Origin: Irregularibacter muris
Lineage (GTDB): Bacteria; Bacillota; Clostridia; Eubacteriales; Garciellaceae
Direction: 5' to 3'
Assembly (NCBI RefSeq): GCF_024622505.1
Contig: NZ_JANKAS010000005.1
Coordinates: 124,001-188,000, forward strand
Length of the DNA: 64,000 nt
Part shown: positions 15,017 to 24,264 of the stretch, piece by piece
How the letters are laid out: the number at the start of each line of letters is the position of its first letter
Position numbering within the stretch: position 1 is the stretch's first letter
The notes under the pieces: generated by a model
Told to the model about the DNA's origin: nothing
Databases searched by the model: none
What the model saw: only the letters and a program-made list of their open reading frames with translations
Position numbers and translations under genes: made by a program

Positions 15017-16525
15017 TTGAAGAAAAAGAATATTTTATTTTGGGCCAAGGCTCTTAATCCAGTAATCTTATTGATTTACGGAATAGCTTGCTTTTACCTC
15101 GTCTCTCTTGCCCAATATGGAGGAGTAAAGAGAAGAGTTCCTGTAATCCTAGGATGTGTATTATTTCTATTCCTATGGTTTTTCTGGTGCATCTATAACA
15201 GAATAAAGCAAAGTAGATTGGAGAAAGCCCAAGGGGATCATACCCTTCCTATAGGGGATGATCCAATCGCAGAGGATAGAATAAAAAGAAATAAAATATG
15301 GCTCATAATGGCCTGTGTAATTTTTTTGACCACCAGCCTTTTCACTGGAATAAATCTTTATAAAAGTGGAACGGCCTTCCAAGGAAAACTGTCTTGGTTT
15401 ATTCATGATCTAAAAAACAAACGAGAGATCAAATTTGTCCATAACAATCTCTATGAAGACCATCTAGAGGGAATTTTCCAAGATATTGAAAAGAAAGTCT
15501 CTCTTCCAGAGGAATTATATGTTTCTTCGGACTTTACCCTAAAGTTTAAAAAGGATGGGAAGATTACCTCCTTTGATACCTATTTATATGGCAAGGATAA
15601 AAAGGGAAAAACCCAGAGTTTCCTACTCTCCTATAACGAAAAAAAATCCGATAAAATAACCCTGTACCTAAGAGGGTATGTAAAGGACGAATTTGATGAG
15701 AAACAAAAACTGCAGCCTTTAAAAGATATGGTAAAGCGTATATCCATAAAAGAAAAAATCTCTCCCTGGAATGAAGAAACTTATGGACTTTTATATAGGG
15801 GCCTTCGCAGTTGGGGATATAATCATGAAGGAATTTATTATGTAAATGGAGAGGGAAACATCACTCCTGCAGAGCCACCTCAGGAGGAAATTATAGGATA
15901 TACTTTATCTATATATGCCCCCGGAAAAGAAGATGTTTTAACCCCTCTTCGCTTTATCGATACCTCTGCTGAGGGTTTGTCCTTTTCTAAGGAAAAGAGT
16001 AAAGAAGAAAAACCTTCTTGGGATGTAGGCTATCACTATAATGAAGGAGAGGAAACCTTCTTTTTAGATGAAAATCTAGGCTATCAACTATCTATAGTAG
16101 ATGCTGCATTGGGAAGTCGATTCTATGCCCTTTTAAAAACCCAAGATGGAGGTACTACTTGGGATACCATAAATCCTGATCCCTACCTAGGAGATACGGG
16201 AGTGTCTGCAGGCATCACCTTTATCGATGAAGATCTAGGATTTATCGCCTTATCCCATAGCGGTGGAGATAACGGAGAGCTCTATCGCACCGAAGACGGA
16301 GGCACTTCCTATAAGAAAGTTTCTATTCCTTCTATTGAAGTACCTTTGACAGAAGAGAAAAAATACAATCCCTTTGACTATCCTGAAATGCCCTATGAGG
16401 AAAATGGAATACTGTATCTTTTGATAGGACAGGGGCAAGACGGGGATTACAATGGAGGGATAAAGGCTTTGTATCAATCTAAGGATGATGGCAAGACATG
16501 GGAGTATGTTGAAGAAATATCGTAA
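15017..16525 (+). CDS. Membrane protein with extracellular Asp-box (BNR-like) repeats
   Basis: 502 residues. Two adjacent membrane segments at about 10-60 and a third at about 94-115, then a large exported domain. Three Asp-box motifs are visible in the C-terminal part: TQDGGTTWDTI, TEDGGTSYKKV and SKDDGKTWEYV, matching the S/T-x-D-x-G-x-T-W pattern of beta-propeller blades seen in sialidases and YCF48-like proteins. Enzyme residues of sialidases are not evident, so a binding or structural role is more likely. TTG 15017 follows AGGGG by 8 bases; the ATG at 15009 runs straight into a stop. A degraded copy of its C-terminus is at 18881-18991. It is divergent from the VanRS-like operon. Confidence 0.75.
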   Translation: MKKKNILFWAKALNPVILLIYGIACFYLVSLAQYGGVKRRVPVILGCVLFLFLWFFWCIYNRIKQSRLEKAQGDHTLPIGDDPIAEDRIKRNKIWLIMACVIFLTTSLFTGINLYKSGTAFQGKLSWFIHDLKNKREIKFVHNNLYEDHLEGIFQDIEKKVSLPEELYVSSDFTLKFKKDGKITSFDTYLYGKDKKGKTQSFLLSYNEKKSDKITLYLRGYVKDEFDEKQKLQPLKDMVKRISIKEKISPWNEETYGLLYRGLRSWGYNHEGIYYVNGEGNITPAEPPQEEIIGYTLSIYAPGKEDVLTPLRFIDTSAEGLSFSKEKSKEEKPSWDVGYHYNEGEETFFLDENLGYQLSIVDAALGSRFYALLKTQDGGTTWDTINPDPYLGDTGVSAGITFIDEDLGFIALSHSGGDNGELYRTEDGGTSYKKVSIPSIEVPLTEEKKYNPFDYPEMPYEENGILYLLIGQGQDGDYNGGIKALYQSKDDGKTWEYVEEIS

Positions 16526-16563
16526 AAATACCACCCCGAGATTTGAATCCCGGGGTGGTATTT
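16526..16563 (+). terminator. Terminator of the Asp-box protein gene
   Basis: 13-bp perfect stem AAATACCACCCCG with its complement, loop of 12, starting directly after the stop codon. Confidence 0.8.
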
Positions 16564-16565
16564 AA

Positions 16566-16894
16566 TATTTTGTTAAAATTATATTTTTTCTGCTGCAAAT
16601 ATTTTATTGGGTCTAATATTACTTTCTCTATTTAATCCACCCTTACTAAAATCCTTAGTTTCCAAATTTATTGAATATGAATCTGTTTTCTTTCATTCTT
16701 TTATAATCTATATAACTCGTTATATCTTCTAACAGGTAAGGTGGCATTTTCTCTATTTTTTACTATAGCTTCTTTATCAATCATCTATAGGACACTCTCT
16801 TTTATACCGATATTGTATTATATTATTCAAAAGATCAACTTATGTTTGTATAATATGACAATGATAAAGGACAGTGCTCTATCATTTCATTGAT
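16566..16894. other. Gene-free AT-rich stretch
   Basis: No convincing reading frame, hairpin of note or repeat was seen. It lies between the terminator of the Asp-box gene and the 3' end of the DUF2812 gene and may simply be decayed sequence. Confidence 0.5.
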
Positions 16895-18367
16895 TTATTC
16901 CCATCCCAATTTTTTCTTTGAAATTTCAATGACTTTAGGATCATCAAATTCCTTTCCAGATAAATAAAAAACTTCTTTTTCCTTTCTTAAAACAACAGTG
17001 GTTTTATCAAAGTTTAAATAATAACCTTCCTCTGCATTCCAAGCTTTCGGATCTATTTTTTCTATACTCCTAGCCTTTATTCTTTTTATGGATTCACGGA
17101 TAGCCGTTTTGTTATCCTTTTCTTTTAGCTCTTCATAGTCTTTCATGCTAAGCCCTATATGGAATAAATCTGTCTCTCGAACATTTCCTTCTCCATAATA
17201 ATGTTCTAATTCTGGATAGTATCTCCCCTCCATAGCCCTTTCTTCTTCTTTTTTATAGAGTCTGACCAATCTTTTCCCAAGATTCTCTGTCAAGGTTTGT
17301 GCATAGTGGGTTTCTAGGTGTCCTAAACCCTCTTGTATTGAGCTTTCTGAGAAATACTCGTAGGATCTAGGAACCAATATACTCCTATTTTTTAATAAGG
17401 TTCCTTCCTCTTCCCAAGAAACCTCTCCAAAATCACTATGGAGTAAAGTTTTATATTCTTCTTGCCTAGGTGCACTTTTTTCTTCTAATGGATCCAATAT
17501 AGAAAACACCCCTAAACCGATAGGAATAATGATAGCTAAAATCATCATAACCACAAAGACTCCCTTTTTATAGCTTTTTGAATGGGAAGAAGGTTTAACA
17601 AACATCCTATAGAGCTGCCCTATCACCAATCCAATGGTAGCTGGAAGTATGGCAACTAACATTACCTTATTTCCTAAAAACAATCCGTTATATAGGATAT
17701 ATAAAAGAAACACAAATAAAATCAAAAATATATAAAGCAACCCTAAACTGATAGGGTAGAGTTTAGAATAACTATATCGGATACCTTTTCCTAACTCTAT
17801 ATTTCTTTCATTTATTTTCAGAAATTTTCTTAAATGAAAGAAGTCATAGAGTACAACCAAAAGAACAATAGGCATCATAGGAGTGAGGATTTGAGCCAAA
17901 CCACTTTTCATAAAATGTAAACTGTGAATATCCCCTAGTTGAAACCACATTAGCAAAAGACCCATGGGAATAAGAAAATAATAGGATTTGATCTGCTTTC
18001 TTCCTATTTTCTCTAGCATGCGAAATTCTTCTTCCTTATCTGTATGAAGTTCTAAAGCCTCGAAGTCTTTTCTCTTATAATAAATATGAAGATCAAAGGA
18101 CTTGGTACAATAATTCCATCCTACAGACTCACATACACTTTCAAATTCCTTTAATTCTTCCTTACTTTTTCTAGTAAAAGCGGTTTCCACCTCATAGGGA
18201 GATATGGAGAATTCTAATTCCTCCGGTTTTATCCTTCGGAAAATAAATATCGTCCCCATCAGAATTTTCTTTAGCATCCAACCTTTGGCCGCCATTTTTT
18301 CTAAATATCTTTCTATATCAGGATAGTTTGTGATATTGATATATTTTATTTGCATTTTATAGTTCAT
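16895..18367 (-). CDS. PadR-linked DUF2812-type membrane protein
   Basis: 490 residues. The N-terminal ~100 residues, with DIERYLEKMAAKGWMLKKIL and a KPEELEFSISPYE strand, match the DUF2812 pattern of proteins encoded next to PadR regulators. Four to five hydrophobic segments fill about 130-290, followed by a soluble C-terminal region (about 290-490) of unknown fold. ATG 18367 is chosen because AGGAGG lies 8 bases upstream; it overlaps the PadR gene by 11 bases, so the two are coupled. Function unknown; the pair resembles other PadR plus membrane-sensor modules such as the one at 9600-11230. Confidence 0.82.
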   Translation of the reverse strand: MNYKMQIKYINITNYPDIERYLEKMAAKGWMLKKILMGTIFIFRRIKPEELEFSISPYEVETAFTRKSKEELKEFESVCESVGWNYCTKSFDLHIYYKRKDFEALELHTDKEEEFRMLEKIGRKQIKSYYFLIPMGLLLMWFQLGDIHSLHFMKSGLAQILTPMMPIVLLVVLYDFFHLRKFLKINERNIELGKGIRYSYSKLYPISLGLLYIFLILFVFLLYILYNGLFLGNKVMLVAILPATIGLVIGQLYRMFVKPSSHSKSYKKGVFVVMMILAIIIPIGLGVFSILDPLEEKSAPRQEEYKTLLHSDFGEVSWEEEGTLLKNRSILVPRSYEYFSESSIQEGLGHLETHYAQTLTENLGKRLVRLYKKEEERAMEGRYYPELEHYYGEGNVRETDLFHIGLSMKDYEELKEKDNKTAIRESIKRIKARSIEKIDPKAWNAEEGYYLNFDKTTVVLRKEKEVFYLSGKEFDDPKVIEISKKKLGWE

Positions 18368-18683
18368 CTTCTCCACCTCCTAAGACTTTTTGAGCATCCT
18401 CTAGTAAAAATTCCAACCTTTTGATTTCCTCCTCTAACATTTGATTACCCAGGGAAGTGATCAAATAGGTTTTTTTATTCTCCTCCTCAGATATCATTTG
18501 AATGTATTCCTCTTCCTCAAATCGAGATAGTAGGGAGTATAAAGTACCAGGGCCTATTTTTACCCGCCCTTGGGTGAGCTTTTCTACATACTGCATGATT
18601 TCATATCCATGTCTTTTTTCTTTTAGACTCAAAAGCAAGTAAAACATGGGTTGGGTTAGCGTTCTATTATTCTTCTTAGCCAT
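18357..18683 (-). CDS. PadR-family transcriptional repressor
   Basis: 108 residues. QPMFYLLLSLKEKRHGYEIMQYVE and KIGPGTLYSLLSRFEEEEYI are the PadR winged-helix signatures. The start at 18683 is set by GGAGGGG four bases upstream; the longer frame runs back through the operator region and is rejected. It is followed, with an 11-base overlap, by the DUF2812 membrane protein. Two TATATCGA-type dyads at 18711-18764, just upstream, are strong candidates for its own operator. Confidence 0.92.
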   Translation of the reverse strand: MAKKNNRTLTQPMFYLLLSLKEKRHGYEIMQYVEKLTQGRVKIGPGTLYSLLSRFEEEEYIQMISEEENKKTYLITSLGNQMLEEEIKRLEFLLEDAQKVLGGGEDEL

Positions 18684-18710
18684 CCTTCCCCTCCTTATAT
18701 CGAATGTCAC

Positions 18711-18764
18711 TATATCGAGTATCGTTATAGTTCTTAGAGCTATTGTATATCGATGCTCGATATA
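18711..18764 (-). promoter_or_regulatory. Candidate PadR operator: two TATATCGA dyads
   Basis: A perfect dyad, TATATCGA-TGC-TCGATATA, lies at 18746-18764. A second, with one mismatch, TATATCGA-GTA-TCGTTATA, lies at 18711-18729; the centres are 35 bp apart. A further half-site TATATCGA is at 18696-18703, next to the ribosome site. The dyads sit 30-80 bases upstream of the PadR start, as expected for autorepression. Confidence 0.7.
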
Positions 18765-18880
18765 TGTCAAGAAAAAATAAAAAAGCAGGTTTCACATATA
18801 CATCTGAATAAAAGCTTACCTCATACTAGATATCTAGGCCAAGTTCTTTCTACAGAAAGTTCCTAAAACAATATGGGTCC

Positions 18881-18991
18881 GTATGTATTAATTTTATGGG
18901 ACAGGGGAAAAACGGGGATTATGCTGGGGGAGCTAAGGCATTGTATCAATCAGAAGACAATGGGGAAACATGGGAATGTATAGAAGACTAG
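18881..18991 (+). pseudogene. C-terminal remnant of an Asp-box protein gene
   Basis: An open 36-codon stretch ending in TAG encodes GQGKNGDYAGGAKALYQSED followed by NGETWECIED. It is clearly related to the last 35 residues of the protein at 15017-16525 (GQGQDGDYNGGIKALYQSKD...). No start, ribosome site or upstream part remains, so it is a truncated duplicate. The PadR/DUF2812 pair now lies between the two copies. Confidence 0.85.
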
Positions 18992-19007
18992 AGGAATACT
19001 TCCTCTA
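18989..19007 (+). terminator. Hairpin after the Asp-box remnant
   Basis: TAGAGGAA and TTCCTCTA around a TAC loop, overlapping the remnant's stop codon; only a modest T-rich tail follows. Confidence 0.5.
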
Positions 19008-19084
19008 TATTTGTTTATAATCATTTTATGAAGGTATACATTTAATACCTTTTAAAATACCAATTTGAAAAAATAGGAGGAAGA

Positions 19085-19996
19085 ATGATGCCTATAGTTC
19101 TCCAATGGTTGAGGAAAAAACATGAAAACAAAAAATGGTTTAAATATATTGAACAAATGATTTATCGTTATGGAGATGACGGGGTATCAGAAATAGGAGC
19201 CCAATTGACCTATTATTTAACCCTTTCTATCTTTCCCTTTCTTATCTTCTTTTTAAATATATTAAAATTAACTCCCTTAGCCGATATGGATGTCCTCTAT
19301 AAACTACTAAGTCCTTTGCCTGATCAATCTAGAGAGATTATTGTAAATATAACCATAGGGATTCTTCAACAGGGCAGCATGGCCCTTATATCCTTCGGTG
19401 CCATTGGGAGTATCTGGTCCTCTTCCAATGGAATCATGTCCCTGATTAAGGCTGTCAATCGAGCCTATGATTTAGATGAGGATAGACCCTATATTAAACT
19501 AAGAATTTTGTCTATCCTTTTGACCCTTGGCTTAGTGCTTGCCTTAGTCATCTCCTTTGGTATTCTTATTTTAGGAGAGTTAATCTTTCATTGGATGATA
19601 GGAAGTGATCATTGGCTTTCCCTACTGGTATGGAAAATTTTTAAATTCCTCACTCCCTTTTTCGCCATGGTGGTGTTGTTTTCCCTATTATACAAATTTT
19701 CTCCTTCCATCAAAAAGGGAATTCGTATTAAATGGAGAGATACTTGGCTAGGATCAATTTTTGCAGCCTTAGGGATAATCTCAGCCTCCTTTATCTTTTC
19801 CTTCTATGTCAATAATTTTAGCAACTACTCTAGGATATACGGTAGTATTGGAGGCATTATTGTATTTTTGATTTGGCTGTATATAGCCAGTATTATCGTA
19901 GTATTGGGAGCTGAACTAAATGCTACCCGTCTAGCTTTAAAACCAGGAAATAAGATGGCAAGAATAATCGTTAAAGGCAATGAAAAAAATAAGTAG
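19085..19996 (+). CDS. YihY/BrkB-family inner-membrane protein
   Basis: 303 residues with six hydrophobic segments. GVSEIGAQLTYYLTLSIFPFLIFFL near residues 30-55 and the C-terminal YGSIGGIIVFLIWLYIASIIVVLGAELNA pattern (quoted here in part: VFLIWLYIASIIVVLGAELN) identify the YihY/virulence-factor BrkB family, once wrongly labelled ribonuclease BN. The true function is unknown. Two consecutive ATG codons at 19085 and 19088 follow AGGAGG (19075-19080); the second gives better spacing. A single-gene unit. Confidence 0.9.
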   Translation: MMPIVLQWLRKKHENKKWFKYIEQMIYRYGDDGVSEIGAQLTYYLTLSIFPFLIFFLNILKLTPLADMDVLYKLLSPLPDQSREIIVNITIGILQQGSMALISFGAIGSIWSSSNGIMSLIKAVNRAYDLDEDRPYIKLRILSILLTLGLVLALVISFGILILGELIFHWMIGSDHWLSLLVWKIFKFLTPFFAMVVLFSLLYKFSPSIKKGIRIKWRDTWLGSIFAALGIISASFIFSFYVNNFSNYSRIYGSIGGIIVFLIWLYIASIIVVLGAELNATRLALKPGNKMARIIVKGNEKNK

Positions 19997-20047
19997 TGCC
20001 CCTATATCATGATCTCTCTAACCAAAACCAAAGGACGCATATAAAAA

Positions 20048-20104
20048 ATACCTCCAAGTAGATAATCTAATTTTAATTAATTAGACTGTCTACTTTGGAA
20101 GTAT
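20048..20104 (-). terminator. Terminator of the diamine acetyltransferase gene
   Basis: A long imperfect stem (ATACTTCCAAAGTAGAC against its partner at 20048-20064 on the minus strand) followed by TTTTTTAT. It may also stop transcription from the YihY gene. Confidence 0.75.
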
Positions 20105-20124
20105 CATATCAAGGTACTTACCTT

Positions 20125-20631
20125 TTATTCATCAAATTTATTGGCCAAACCTTCTAACTTTTCTTCATGTACTCTATATGTAGTCCACTCATCCATTGGA
20201 ATTGCCCCCATTTGTTTGTAAAACTTAATGGAGGGTTCATTCCAATCCAAACAGCACCATTCCAATCTTCCACATTTTCTCTCTAGGGCTAACTTCCCAA
20301 GAAAGGAAAGCATGATTTCTCCAATACCCTTTCCTCTCATTTCAGGCTTAACATATAGGTCTTCCAGATAAATACCAGGTTTTCCTAGAAAAGTAGAAAA
20401 GTTATGGAAAAACAGTGCAAAGGCTACAGGCTTGTTCTCATATTCTCCTATAATAACTTCTGCTACTTTTCTTTCAAACAAAGATTCCCTTAAAAGTTCT
20501 GGAGTAGCTACCATCTCCTCTAACATTTTTTCATATTCTGCCAATTCCCTAATAAATTCATAGACAAGTTCTACATCATTTTCTTGGGCAAATCTTATTT
20601 TAAAGTTCTCTAGTTTGGTATCTATAAACAT
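20125..20631 (-). CDS. GNAT acetyltransferase, diamine/spermidine type
   Basis: 168 residues covering one complete GNAT fold. The wording FFHNFSTFLGKPGIYLEDLY, the acetyl-CoA loop RGKGIGE and CGRLEWCCLDWNEPSIKFY with GAIPMDEWTTYR are those of the spermidine/spermine N1-acetyltransferase and thialysine acetyltransferase group. It probably acetylates a polyamine or related diamine with acetyl-CoA in the cytoplasm. ATG 20631 follows AAGGGG. It is monocistronic with a terminator downstream. Exact amine unknown. Confidence 0.88.
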   Translation of the reverse strand: MFIDTKLENFKIRFAQENDVELVYEFIRELAEYEKMLEEMVATPELLRESLFERKVAEVIIGEYENKPVAFALFFHNFSTFLGKPGIYLEDLYVKPEMRGKGIGEIMLSFLGKLALERKCGRLEWCCLDWNEPSIKFYKQMGAIPMDEWTTYRVHEEKLEGLANKFDE

Positions 20632-20958
20632 TTTTCCCCTTCTTTCTCTATAATTTCCTATCCATTTTATCCTTCACCCCCCGATAAAGTTGTGAGGGGT
20701 AGCCTGGCTATAGCTTATTTAATCATCAAGTCTTTTCTTTTCATTTCTTTAAATGGATATTATCATAAGATGGACAAGGATACAAAATCTTTCTCTATGG
20801 GATAAGATACCTACCCCTATTCTATTGGGAATTGGGAAGTAAAATATGTTAAAATGGAATTTGTGGGATGAAAGGTACAAAGAGAGTGTGAAGGGTATAA
20901 TAACCATTTCATGGAATAAGTAGAAAGTATTTTTAAAATTTTAGAGGGAGAGGATTTT
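20632..20958. other. Intergenic region between two acetyltransferase genes
   Basis: A divergent promoter region of about 330 bases. No coding frame longer than chance and no clear hairpin were seen. The ribosome site AGGGAGAGG of the downstream gene is at its right end. Confidence 0.5.
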
Positions 20959-21540
20959 ATGAAATACAGAAATGCTACATTAAAAGATATACCTGCTATT
21001 TCAGAATTACAACAGAAATACCATGTATCTACCATAAGCGAAGAGGACAAGCCCAGTGGCTTTGTGACAACTTTATTTACTGAAGATCAATTTAAAGAAC
21101 TCATTGAAAAGGAAAATGGCGTTGCCATAGCTTGTGATGGAGACAAGGTTGTAGCTTATGCTATGGCGGCATCTTGGGAATATTGGTCGGCATGGCCTTT
21201 ATTTCAACATATGATTAAAGACTTACCCAATACTACATATCTAGGACAAGTGCTTTCCACAGAAAATTCCTATCAATATGGCCCAGTTTGTATTGATAAA
21301 AAATATCGTGGTTCTGAAGTTTTACCTAATCTTTTTGAATTTTCCAGAAGGGAAATGAATAAAAAATATCCTATTTTGATCACCTTTATTAATTGTATCA
21401 ATCCAAGATCCTATACTGCCCATAGGAAAAAACTTGGGCTTGATGTCATTAAAAATTTTGAATTCAATAATAACCAATATTATGAATTAGGATATGATAC
21501 ATCCAAAAAGACTCCGGGATCCAATTTAGAGAATCTCTAA
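20959..21540 (+). CDS. GNAT-family N-acetyltransferase
   Basis: 193 residues. The N-terminal YRNATLKDIPAISELQQKYH and the central GPVCIDKKYRGSEVLPNLFE, corresponding to the acetyl-CoA-binding strand and loop, place it in the GNAT superfamily. The usual R/QxxGxG/A loop is altered to KYRGSEV, so cofactor binding may differ. Substrate unknown. AGGGAGAGG lies 6 bases before ATG 20959. It is monocistronic. Confidence 0.8.
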   Translation: MKYRNATLKDIPAISELQQKYHVSTISEEDKPSGFVTTLFTEDQFKELIEKENGVAIACDGDKVVAYAMAASWEYWSAWPLFQHMIKDLPNTTYLGQVLSTENSYQYGPVCIDKKYRGSEVLPNLFEFSRREMNKKYPILITFINCINPRSYTAHRKKLGLDVIKNFEFNNNQYYELGYDTSKKTPGSNLENL

Positions 21541-21614
21541 TTTAATCTATTGTGCTCACTGAACTCCCATATGCCTATGCTCCGTTATGGAAGTCCAACA
21601 AATAATCTATGTAA

Positions 21615-21661
21615 ATGGGGGGCTATTTCACTTCCAATAAAAAAGTGAAATAGCCCCCCAT
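21615..21661. terminator. Bidirectional terminator before cca
   Basis: Perfect 19-bp stem (21615-21633 with 21643-21661) including GGGGGG/CCCCCC, between convergent genes. Confidence 0.85.
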
Positions 21662-21679
21662 GTTTTAGTGCAAGAGTGC

Positions 21680-23023
21680 TTATGAGTTTTTTCTAAACTT
21701 TTTCCTGGCTATTTGCAATAGTTTTTCCTTATCATTAAGCTGTGGATGATCTATTACCTGTTCCAATAGATCATCCAATATCTCCCCAATGATCTTCCCT
21801 GGAACATACCCTAGCTGAATGAGATCCTTGCCGTTGATTTTAAGCTGGCTTTTTTCATAGGCTTCTGCACTTTCTAAAATCCTTCTGATTTCCTTTTCCC
21901 TCTGGGTTAAAACATCCATCTTTATCTCCCCAGCCGAACATATTCTATCGGATTTTTGTAGGGTAATGAGTTGAAATATTCTGTCTTTGCCTACTCTTTT
22001 GATTAATCGCTTTAGTCCCTTATCCTTGTAATTAGCATATTGGGTCATATGTTCTCTAATGAGTATGGCTACACTATAGATAAGTTCATTAGGGCATTTC
22101 AGCCGTTGTAGGATTTTTTTTGCCTTCTCTGCCCCTACTTTATCATGACCATAGAAATGACCTATACCTTCTTTGTCCTGACTGAAGGTATCAGGTTTTC
22201 CTATATCGTGCAAAAGGGCTGCTAACCTTACCTCCAATATGGGTGGGCTATGATCCACTACACAGAGGATATGATCAAAGACATCTTTGTCATGGTGGGG
22301 ATTGTGTTGTTCAAATCCTATGGTATCTACAAGTTCAGGTAGAATAACTTTTAATAAGTCTAAATCCTTTAATAAGTTTAACCCGTAGGAGGGCTTTTCA
22401 GATAGGAGTATTTTAAATAGCTCTTCCCTAATTCTTTCCATACTTATTTTTTGTAGTAAATAACCCATATCTTTACAGGCCCTATAGGTATTTACTTCTA
22501 TGGTAAAGCCCAATTGGACTGCAAATCTAACTGCCCTCAGAATTCTAAGATGGTCTTCTTCAAAACGCTCTTTGGGATTTCCAACGCTTTTTATTCTTTT
22601 TTCTTGCAAATCTTCCCTTCCCTGAAAAGGGTCTACTAGACCTGTATTTGCATTATATGCCATTGCATTGACGGTGAAATCTCGACGTTTTAGATCCTCA
22701 ACAAGATGATTTGAAAACATTACCTCCGAGGGTCTTCTTCCATCTAAATATTCACCTTCTACTCTATAAGTAGTGACTTCTAGATTGCCTTCTTTTTGCA
22801 CCACAATAATGGTACCAAAGGCTTTTCCCACAGAAAGAGTCTTATATTCCTGAAACACTTCCTCTATTTCTTCAGGTCTTGCATTGGTGGTGACATCAAA
22901 GTCAGAGGGTGCTCTCCCCAAGATTAAGTCTCGGATACTTCCTCCTACTACAAAGGCTTCATAGTTTTTTTCTTCTAGTTTTTCAATCACATTTTTTACA
23001 TAAGATGGTATATTAAATTTCAT
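21680..23023 (-). CDS. cca: CCA tRNA nucleotidyltransferase
   Basis: 447 residues. Adds or repairs the 3' CCA end of tRNAs. The class II polymerase-beta-like head is at the N-terminus: VVGGSIRDLILGRAPSDFDV with the metal-binding DxD, then RRDFTVNAMA and the ERFEEDHLRILRAVRFA segment. The C-terminal half adds an HD domain (LAALLHDIGKP) as in several Clostridia, where it may have phosphohydrolase activity. ATG 23023 follows GGAGG. It is possibly co-transcribed with the small gene at 23062-23223 just upstream. Confidence 0.95.
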   Translation of the reverse strand: MKFNIPSYVKNVIEKLEEKNYEAFVVGGSIRDLILGRAPSDFDVTTNARPEEIEEVFQEYKTLSVGKAFGTIIVVQKEGNLEVTTYRVEGEYLDGRRPSEVMFSNHLVEDLKRRDFTVNAMAYNANTGLVDPFQGREDLQEKRIKSVGNPKERFEEDHLRILRAVRFAVQLGFTIEVNTYRACKDMGYLLQKISMERIREELFKILLSEKPSYGLNLLKDLDLLKVILPELVDTIGFEQHNPHHDKDVFDHILCVVDHSPPILEVRLAALLHDIGKPDTFSQDKEGIGHFYGHDKVGAEKAKKILQRLKCPNELIYSVAILIREHMTQYANYKDKGLKRLIKRVGKDRIFQLITLQKSDRICSAGEIKMDVLTQREKEIRRILESAEAYEKSQLKINGKDLIQLGYVPGKIIGEILDDLLEQVIDHPQLNDKEKLLQIARKKFRKNS

Positions 23024-23061
23024 AATTTTCCTCCAGACCTCTATAGTAAAGATAGCTATTG

Positions 23062-23223
23062 TTATATTTCATAAGTAGATTTCTTCATAGTATCAAGCCT
23101 ATTTCCCATGGTGTCAAATCTGTTTTCTATGGCTTCATACTTTTCACTTGTGGTCTTTTCCAAGGAGGGAATCTGTTTCTGAAGATTTTCTAAGATCATC
23201 AGAGTTTTTTCTTCATTATTCAT
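23062..23223 (-). CDS. Small coiled-coil protein (53 residues)
   Basis: A reading frame MNNEEKTLMILENLQKQIPS... with a heptad-like stretch AIENRFDTMGNRLDTMKK, too short for most gene finders. It starts at ATG 23223 behind a weak AGAGAG and ends 38 bases before cca. Short coiled-coil proteins of this style are common in Clostridia. The function is unknown. Coding is supported by the regular hydrophobic periodicity and co-direction with cca, but not by a strong ribosome site. Confidence 0.6.
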   Translation of the reverse strand: MNNEEKTLMILENLQKQIPSLEKTTSEKYEAIENRFDTMGNRLDTMKKSTYEI

Positions 23224-23327
23224 CTCTATAATCTCTCTCTAGTTTTTATAATAAACTTGTTTAAATTATATCATAAAAAATAATTTCACTTAGTACTTTC
23301 CAACTTAAAAATCCTCTCTGCTATTAT

Positions 23328-24164
23328 TTATATATTCTCTATAGTAAATAGATTTCCCGTGCGATTATTTTTAAATTTTTCTCCCAATTGCTCTCTGAGC
23401 ATGGTCTCTCCATTTTTTCCTGTACAATGGCAGGCACCTACGACTTGGATATCCTTTTCTTGGATATATTGTATCACTCTATTTATTTTTTCTTCCTCTT
23501 CTGTGACCAAATGGGTGCCTCCTAGAAAGGTATGGATATTTTTATTGGTTCTTTGGATGACGGTATCTAGGATATTAACGATGCCCACATGGGAACAGCC
23601 TACTAAAAGGACGAACCCTTCTTTGGATGGTATTCCCAAAGAAATTTCATCAAGAAAAAGATCTTTTTTATATTTATTTTTCTCTTTGATGAACATGTTT
23701 TGGTTACTATTTTCAAATTCCTCATTTCTATGGAAATTGGTAAATGCAATAAGATTTTCTGTAATATTCATGCTATTCTCTTGGATATACTCTACCGGGA
23801 TATGATTGCTCCTTAAAAAATCTTCATCAAAATCATTTCCTACATACTCATAATCTTCTTGATGCAAATTATATTTTTCATGAAAGAAGCCCTTGCCCAC
23901 ATATAGCTTGATCTTGGGATTGATCTCCTGGATCAATCTAACAAATCCCCCACTATGATCATAATGGCCATGACTGAGAATGGCATAGTCTAAATCCTTT
24001 AGATCAATATTCAATTTCTTTGCATTATCTATAAACTTTCCACTCTGACCTGTATCAAATAAGATGTTTTTTCCGTCTATTTCAATATACATGGATAATC
24101 CATGTTCAGTATTCAGTTCCTCTTTCCCACCAGATTTATTCTCTATTAATGTGGTTATGTTCAT
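23328..24164 (-). CDS. Metallo-beta-lactamase-fold hydrolase
   Basis: 278 residues. ILFDTGQSGKFIDNAKKLNI and ILSHGHYDHSGG give the HxHxDH zinc site, with later metal ligands likely in GCSHVGIVNIL and GACHCTGKNG. The layout resembles the MBL proteins annotated as dihydropterin-ribofuranosyl aminobenzene phosphate synthase-like in archaea and Clostridia, but the substrate here cannot be told. ATG 24164 is preferred, 7 bases after GAGGTG; an upstream extension lacks a ribosome site. It is downstream of ytrHI, with about 100 bases between. Confidence 0.85.
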   Translation of the reverse strand: MNITTLIENKSGGKEELNTEHGLSMYIEIDGKNILFDTGQSGKFIDNAKKLNIDLKDLDYAILSHGHYDHSGGFVRLIQEINPKIKLYVGKGFFHEKYNLHQEDYEYVGNDFDEDFLRSNHIPVEYIQENSMNITENLIAFTNFHRNEEFENSNQNMFIKEKNKYKKDLFLDEISLGIPSKEGFVLLVGCSHVGIVNILDTVIQRTNKNIHTFLGGTHLVTEEEEKINRVIQYIQEKDIQVVGACHCTGKNGETMLREQLGEKFKNNRTGNLFTIENI

Positions 24165-24264
24165 TTGGCTCACCTCTAGAATTAGTATTGCCAAATGGCT
24201 AAATTTTTCATCAGGTTTTTCCTATATAAAAGGTCCCATGAATGATCATGGAACCCCTGATAAG

